DNA of 7,291 bases, from contig CAMLFJ010000159.1 of NCBI GenBank assembly GCA_946479205.1, positions 1 through 7,291 of the forward strand. The letters run 5' to 3'. Of this stretch, positions 5,027 to 7,291 are shown one piece after another (positions within the stretch are counted from its first letter, which is position 1; each line of letters starts with the position of its first letter). The notes under the pieces were generated by a model that saw nothing but the letters and a program-made list of their open reading frames with translations, was not told the DNA's origin and searched no databases. The translations under genes were made by a program, and so were the position numbers. Source of the stretch: an uncultured bacterium (lineage in GTDB: Bacteria; Methylomirabilota; Methylomirabilia; Rokubacteriales; CSP1-6).

Positions 5027-5973
5027 TGCAGGTCCGACGCCTCGACGTCGCGCGCGGCCAGCAGGCGCCGCAGGTGCTGGAGCGCGATGCCCTCGATCTG
5101 CCGCACGCGCTCCCGCGTGAGCTGCAGGCGCTGGCCGATGCGCTCGAGCGTCATGGGCTCCTCGCCGCCGAGGCCGAAGCGCAGCGTCACCACCGTGCGC
5201 TCCCGGTCGGGCAGGTCCTGGAGCACGCCGGCCAGATCCGCCCGGGCGCGAAGCATGGTGGCCAGCCCGCTGCCCGCCGCCGCGTTCGGATCCTCGACGG
5301 TCTCGCCCAGGTTCCCCTTGCCGTCCTCGCCGGTCGGCTTGTCGAGCGAGACCGGATGCTGGCGCAGGCTCTCGAGCTGCTCCAGCTCGCCCGCGGGCCG
5401 GTTCATCACCGCCGCCACCTCGTCGAGCGTGGGTGGGCGCCCGAGCTTCTGGGTGAGCACGTTGCGCTGCTTCAGGTACTGCGAGAGGAGCAGCTCCACG
5501 TGGACGGGCAGCCGGATCGTCCGCGCCTGGTTGGCGAGGGCGCGCACCACCGCCTGGCGGATCCACCAGGTGGCGTACGTCGAGAAGCGCGTGCCGCGGT
5601 CGGGCCGGAACTTGCGGGCGGCGTGCAGCAGCCCGACGTTGCCCTCCTCGATCAGGTCGAGGAGCGAGAGGCCGCGATGGAGATAGCGCCGCGCGATCCT
5701 GACGACCAGTCGCAGGTTGGCCTCGACGAGCCGCTTCTGGGCCTCGGCGTCGCCGGCCTGGACGCGGCGGGCCAGGTCCTGCTCCTCCTCCGGGGTCAGC
5801 AGCTTGACCCGGGAGATCTCCTGCAGGTAGAGCGCGATCAGCTCGCGGCTGCGGGCGCCCGCCTCGGGGGTGCCGGGTTTCTCGCCGAGCTCGGCGGGAT
5901 TCTTGTGCAACAGCGCCTCGATGGGCTCGTCGCCGTCCTCCAGCTCATCTGCTGTCTCGGGCTCCGGAGCCAT
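5023..5973 (-). CDS. rpoS: RNA polymerase sigma factor, sigma-70 group 2, RpoS-like
   Basis: A 316-residue primary-type sigma factor without region 1.1 or the non-conserved insert, so a group 2 factor (E. coli RpoS is 330 residues). Region 1.2 begins near residue 44 (LIALYLQEIS, LLTPEEEQDLARR). Region 2 contains NLRLVVRIARRYLHRGLSLL and DLIEEGNVGL (86-115) followed by the -10 recognition segment FSTYATWWIRQAV (130-142) and RTIRLPVH (151-158). Region 3 follows (SQYLKQRNVLTQKLGRPPTLDE and the 3.2 finger around SLDKPTGEDGKG). Region 4.2 carries the -35-binding helix-turn-helix MTLERIGQRLQLTRERVRQIE near the C-terminus. ARRY..RGL.LLDLIEEGN and linkage to an NlpD-type gene favour RpoS over RpoD. 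ATG 5973 lies 8 nt after the nlpD stop; GTG 5985, overlapping that stop as GTGA, would add four residues. In E. coli a main rpoS promoter lies inside nlpD; I could not identify one here. Confidence 0.87.
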   Translation of the reverse strand: MAPEPETADELEDGDEPIEALLHKNPAELGEKPGTPEAGARSRELIALYLQEISRVKLLTPEEEQDLARRVQAGDAEAQKRLVEANLRLVVRIARRYLHRGLSLLDLIEEGNVGLLHAARKFRPDRGTRFSTYATWWIRQAVVRALANQARTIRLPVHVELLLSQYLKQRNVLTQKLGRPPTLDEVAAVMNRPAGELEQLESLRQHPVSLDKPTGEDGKGNLGETVEDPNAAAGSGLATMLRARADLAGVLQDLPDRERTVVTLRFGLGGEEPMTLERIGQRLQLTRERVRQIEGIALQHLRRLLAARDVEASDLQ

Positions 5974-5981
5974 GGCGCCCG

Positions 5982-6899
5982 TCACTCGTGATGGTCGTGC
6001 TCGGAGCTCGAGGCGGCGATGTCGTCGTCGAAGACCGGGCTCTGGTCGGAGGGCTCCAGCAGGTGGAGCGGGTTGTAGGCCTTGCCGTCGCGCCGGATCT
6101 CGAAGTGCACGTGCGGCCCGGTGGCGTGCCCGCTGCGCCCCACCGTGGCGATCAGCTGCCCGGCCTCGACGTCCTCCCCGACCTCGACCAGATTCTTCTG
6201 ATTGTGGGCGTAAAGCGTGATGAAGCCGTTGCTGTGCTGGATCTTGACCACCTGGCCGTAGGCCCGGATCCAGCCGCTGTAGACGATGGTGCCGGGGGCC
6301 GCGGCGTAGACCTCGGACCCCATCTCGGCGGTGATGTCGATGCCGGCGTGCCAGCCCCGCGAGCGCTGCCCGAAGGTGGAGATCACCGGGCCTTCCACCG
6401 GCCAGACCAGGGTGATCCGCTCCTCCCGGAAGTCGGGCGTGCCGAGGACCAGGGACGTCAGGATGCGCCGTGGGCCCACCCGCTTGATCAGGATGCCGTC
6501 GGCATCGGGATCGGTCCCCGGCGTTTCCCCGGCGGTGGTCTGGGGAACGAGCGGCTGGCAGCCCGGGACGGACAGGCGCTGACCCGACCGGAGGGCGTGG
6601 GGATTCACCAGCTGGTTGGCGTTGATCAGGGCCGCGCGGGTGACCCGGTATCGGGCCGCGATCCGGCTGATGGATTCGCCGCTCCGCACGGTGTGCGTGC
6701 ACACCGCCGCCTTCGGGGTGGGGCTGGGCGCGGCGGCGGTCTTCGTCCCGGGGGTCTTCGCCGAGCCCCAGTGAGGGGCCGGGACGGTTTGCTGCGAGGT
6801 GGTCCGGGCCCTCACTGGTTTGGCCTGGGCGTGAGACGCGGTGGGAGATACGAGGAGGAAGAGGACGAGGAGGACGACCATCCCGACCCCGCGGCTCAC
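5982..6899 (-). CDS. nlpD: LysM and M23 peptidase domain protein, NlpD-type murein hydrolase
   Basis: The 305-residue exported protein has a signal peptide (MSRGVGMVVLLVLFLLVS, cleavage probably after ASHA at 24), a Thr/Pro/Ala linker, a LysM peptidoglycan-binding domain (THTVRSGESISRIAARY to RLSVPG, 68-113), and a C-terminal M23/LytM domain (about 165-282). Zinc and catalytic residues look complete: His184 and Asp188 in WHAGIDI, His232 in LYAHNQ, and His263/His265 in GPHVHFEI. E. coli NlpD lacks these residues and only activates amidases, so this protein may itself cleave peptide cross-links. There is no lipobox, so it is likely periplasmic rather than lipid-anchored. Cys67 and Cys114 bracket the LysM domain and could form a disulfide. 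The tail is acidic and His-rich (EHDHHE). GTG 6899 overlaps the acyP stop by 4 nt (GTGA) and gives a good signal peptide; ATG 6881 is the alternative. Confidence 0.88.
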   Translation of the reverse strand: MSRGVGMVVLLVLFLLVSPTASHAQAKPVRARTTSQQTVPAPHWGSAKTPGTKTAAAPSPTPKAAVCTHTVRSGESISRIAARYRVTRAALINANQLVNPHALRSGQRLSVPGCQPLVPQTTAGETPGTDPDADGILIKRVGPRRILTSLVLGTPDFREERITLVWPVEGPVISTFGQRSRGWHAGIDITAEMGSEVYAAAPGTIVYSGWIRAYGQVVKIQHSNGFITLYAHNQKNLVEVGEDVEAGQLIATVGRSGHATGPHVHFEIRRDGKAYNPLHLLEPSDQSPVFDDDIAASSSEHDHHE

Positions 6900-7201
6900 G
6901 GGTCGAACGCCGCGTAGCGGATCGTGAAGCCCGCGTAGCGCCCGGTCAGCGGCCGCCACGTGACGGCCAGGTGGTCCACCCGCGCCAGCGGCGGGCCCTT
7001 GCCCAGGTCGTGCATCAGCTCCTCGATGAGGTCGCGCCCGCCTTCCACGCGTACGCGCACCTTCCCATCTTTCAGATTCATCACGTACCCGGCGAGGCCC
7101 AGCGACGCGGCCTTGCGCTGGACGAAATCGCGGTAGCCGACGCCCTGCACTCGGCCTTCGACGACGATCTCGGCGGCGCTCCGTAGTCCCGTGACGCCCA
7201 T
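6896..7201 (-). CDS. acyP: Acylphosphatase
   Basis: A 101-residue cytosolic enzyme of the acylphosphatase family, which hydrolyses the carboxyl-phosphate bond of acyl phosphates such as acetyl phosphate or 1,3-bisphosphoglycerate. The family signature is textbook: GRVQGVGYRDFVQRKA at 16-31 includes the phosphate-binding loop and catalytic Arg24, and GYVMNLKDGKVRVRVEG (38-54) includes catalytic Asn42. Length is normal (about 90-100 residues), and the C-terminus ends in a final strand (YAGFTIRYA). ATG 7201 has GGAG about 6 nt upstream. It is the first protein gene of the sigma operon: its TGA overlaps the GTG of the NlpD-type gene. A tRNA-Pro gene ends 31 nt upstream on the same strand with no terminator between, so the operon may begin upstream of the tRNA. 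The physiological role of bacterial acylphosphatases is poorly settled. Confidence 0.95.
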   Translation of the reverse strand: MGVTGLRSAAEIVVEGRVQGVGYRDFVQRKAASLGLAGYVMNLKDGKVRVRVEGGRDLIEELMHDLGKGPPLARVDHLAVTWRPLTGRYAGFTIRYAAFDP

Positions 7202-7232
7202 CCCGACTCCGGCAACGGCTCGAGAAAGAAAA

Positions 7233-7291
7233 TGGTCGGGGCGACTGGATTTGAACCAGCGACCTCCTGCTCCCGAAGCAGGCGCGCTACC
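7233..7291 (-). tRNA. tRNA-Pro(CGG), 5' end outside the window
   Basis: Read on the minus strand, the right edge gives the 3' 59 nt of a tRNA. The anticodon stem CTGCT/AGCAG encloses the loop TTCGGGA, with anticodon CGG at 7275-7273, decoding proline CCG. A T arm (GCTGG, TTCAAAT, CCAGT, with one G-T pair) follows, then the 3' acceptor strand CGCCCCG, discriminator A and an encoded CCA ending at 7233. Missing are the 5' acceptor strand and most of the D arm (about 18 nt); its GGTAGCGC remnant is at the edge. CCG would be a common proline codon in such a GC-rich genome. Confidence 0.95.

Noticed and set aside
5567..6702. Upstream extensions of the XRE frame (to 5566) and of the sigma factor frame (to 6702)
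   Set aside because: The added residues are out-of-frame translations of the sigma factor and NlpD-type genes; the natural starts are at the overlap codons 5026 and 5973 (or 5985).
5026..6917. Long plus-strand frames opposite the sigma factor and NlpD-type genes (5026-5991, 5988-6917)
   Set aside because: They are mirror frames of strongly conserved minus-strand genes, with Leu/Arg/Gly/Val-rich sequence and no recognisable domain.
7233..7291. tRNA 3' end as an integration site for a mobile element
   Set aside because: No integrase, no direct repeat of the tRNA 3' end was noticed elsewhere in the window, and the adjacent genes are conserved housekeeping types.

Overview
This is a GC-rich bacterial window of 12 protein genes (one cut by the left edge) and one tRNA gene cut by the right edge. 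There is no CRISPR array, insertion sequence, integrase or rRNA. Gene order (an nlpD-rpoS pair), class I methyltransferase and lipoprotein types, and strong base bias suggest a GC-rich Gram-negative soil or sediment bacterium, such as a proteobacterium, a deltaproteobacterial-type lineage or Methylomirabilota/Rokubacteria. That placement is a guess from style and synteny, not a phylogenetic result.

Right part (7291 down to 4422, minus strand). A tRNA-Pro(CGG) is followed by a tightly packed run: acylphosphatase (acyP), a LysM/M23 envelope peptidase of the NlpD type, an RpoS-like sigma-70 factor, a 72-residue XRE-type DNA-binding protein, and a 125-residue protein of unknown function. Junctions overlap by 4 nt or are separated by 8 nt, so this is almost certainly one operon with translational coupling. 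It recalls the surE-pcm-nlpD-rpoS cluster of proteobacteria, but acyP occupies the position next to nlpD. The XRE/orphan pair after the sigma factor is the most interesting part of the window, because its position suggests a role linked to the general stress sigma factor.

Middle (3590-4417, plus strand). A class I SAM-dependent methyltransferase is transcribed towards the sigma operon, and the two stop codons are 4 nt apart. Its promoter region (3456-3589) is shared with the divergent operon on its left. It may hold an extended -10 promoter so close to the ATG that the mRNA would be nearly leaderless.

Left-middle (3455 down to 1207, minus strand). A second compact operon encodes a lipoprotein with a retropepsin-like aspartic protease domain, a HAD subfamily IA phosphatase, and two small soluble proteins that I do not recognise. 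The two small genes look less GC-rich than their neighbours.

Left end. A PilZ-domain protein (c-di-GMP receptor fold) and a small two-helix membrane protein lie in tandem on the plus strand (395-1170), converging on the lipoprotein/HAD operon. A truncated unknown gene diverges from them and runs off the left edge (218 down to 1). The 176 nt between these divergent genes hold no promoter I can defend beyond the ribosome binding site of the left gene. No stretch over 300 nt lacks a gene.
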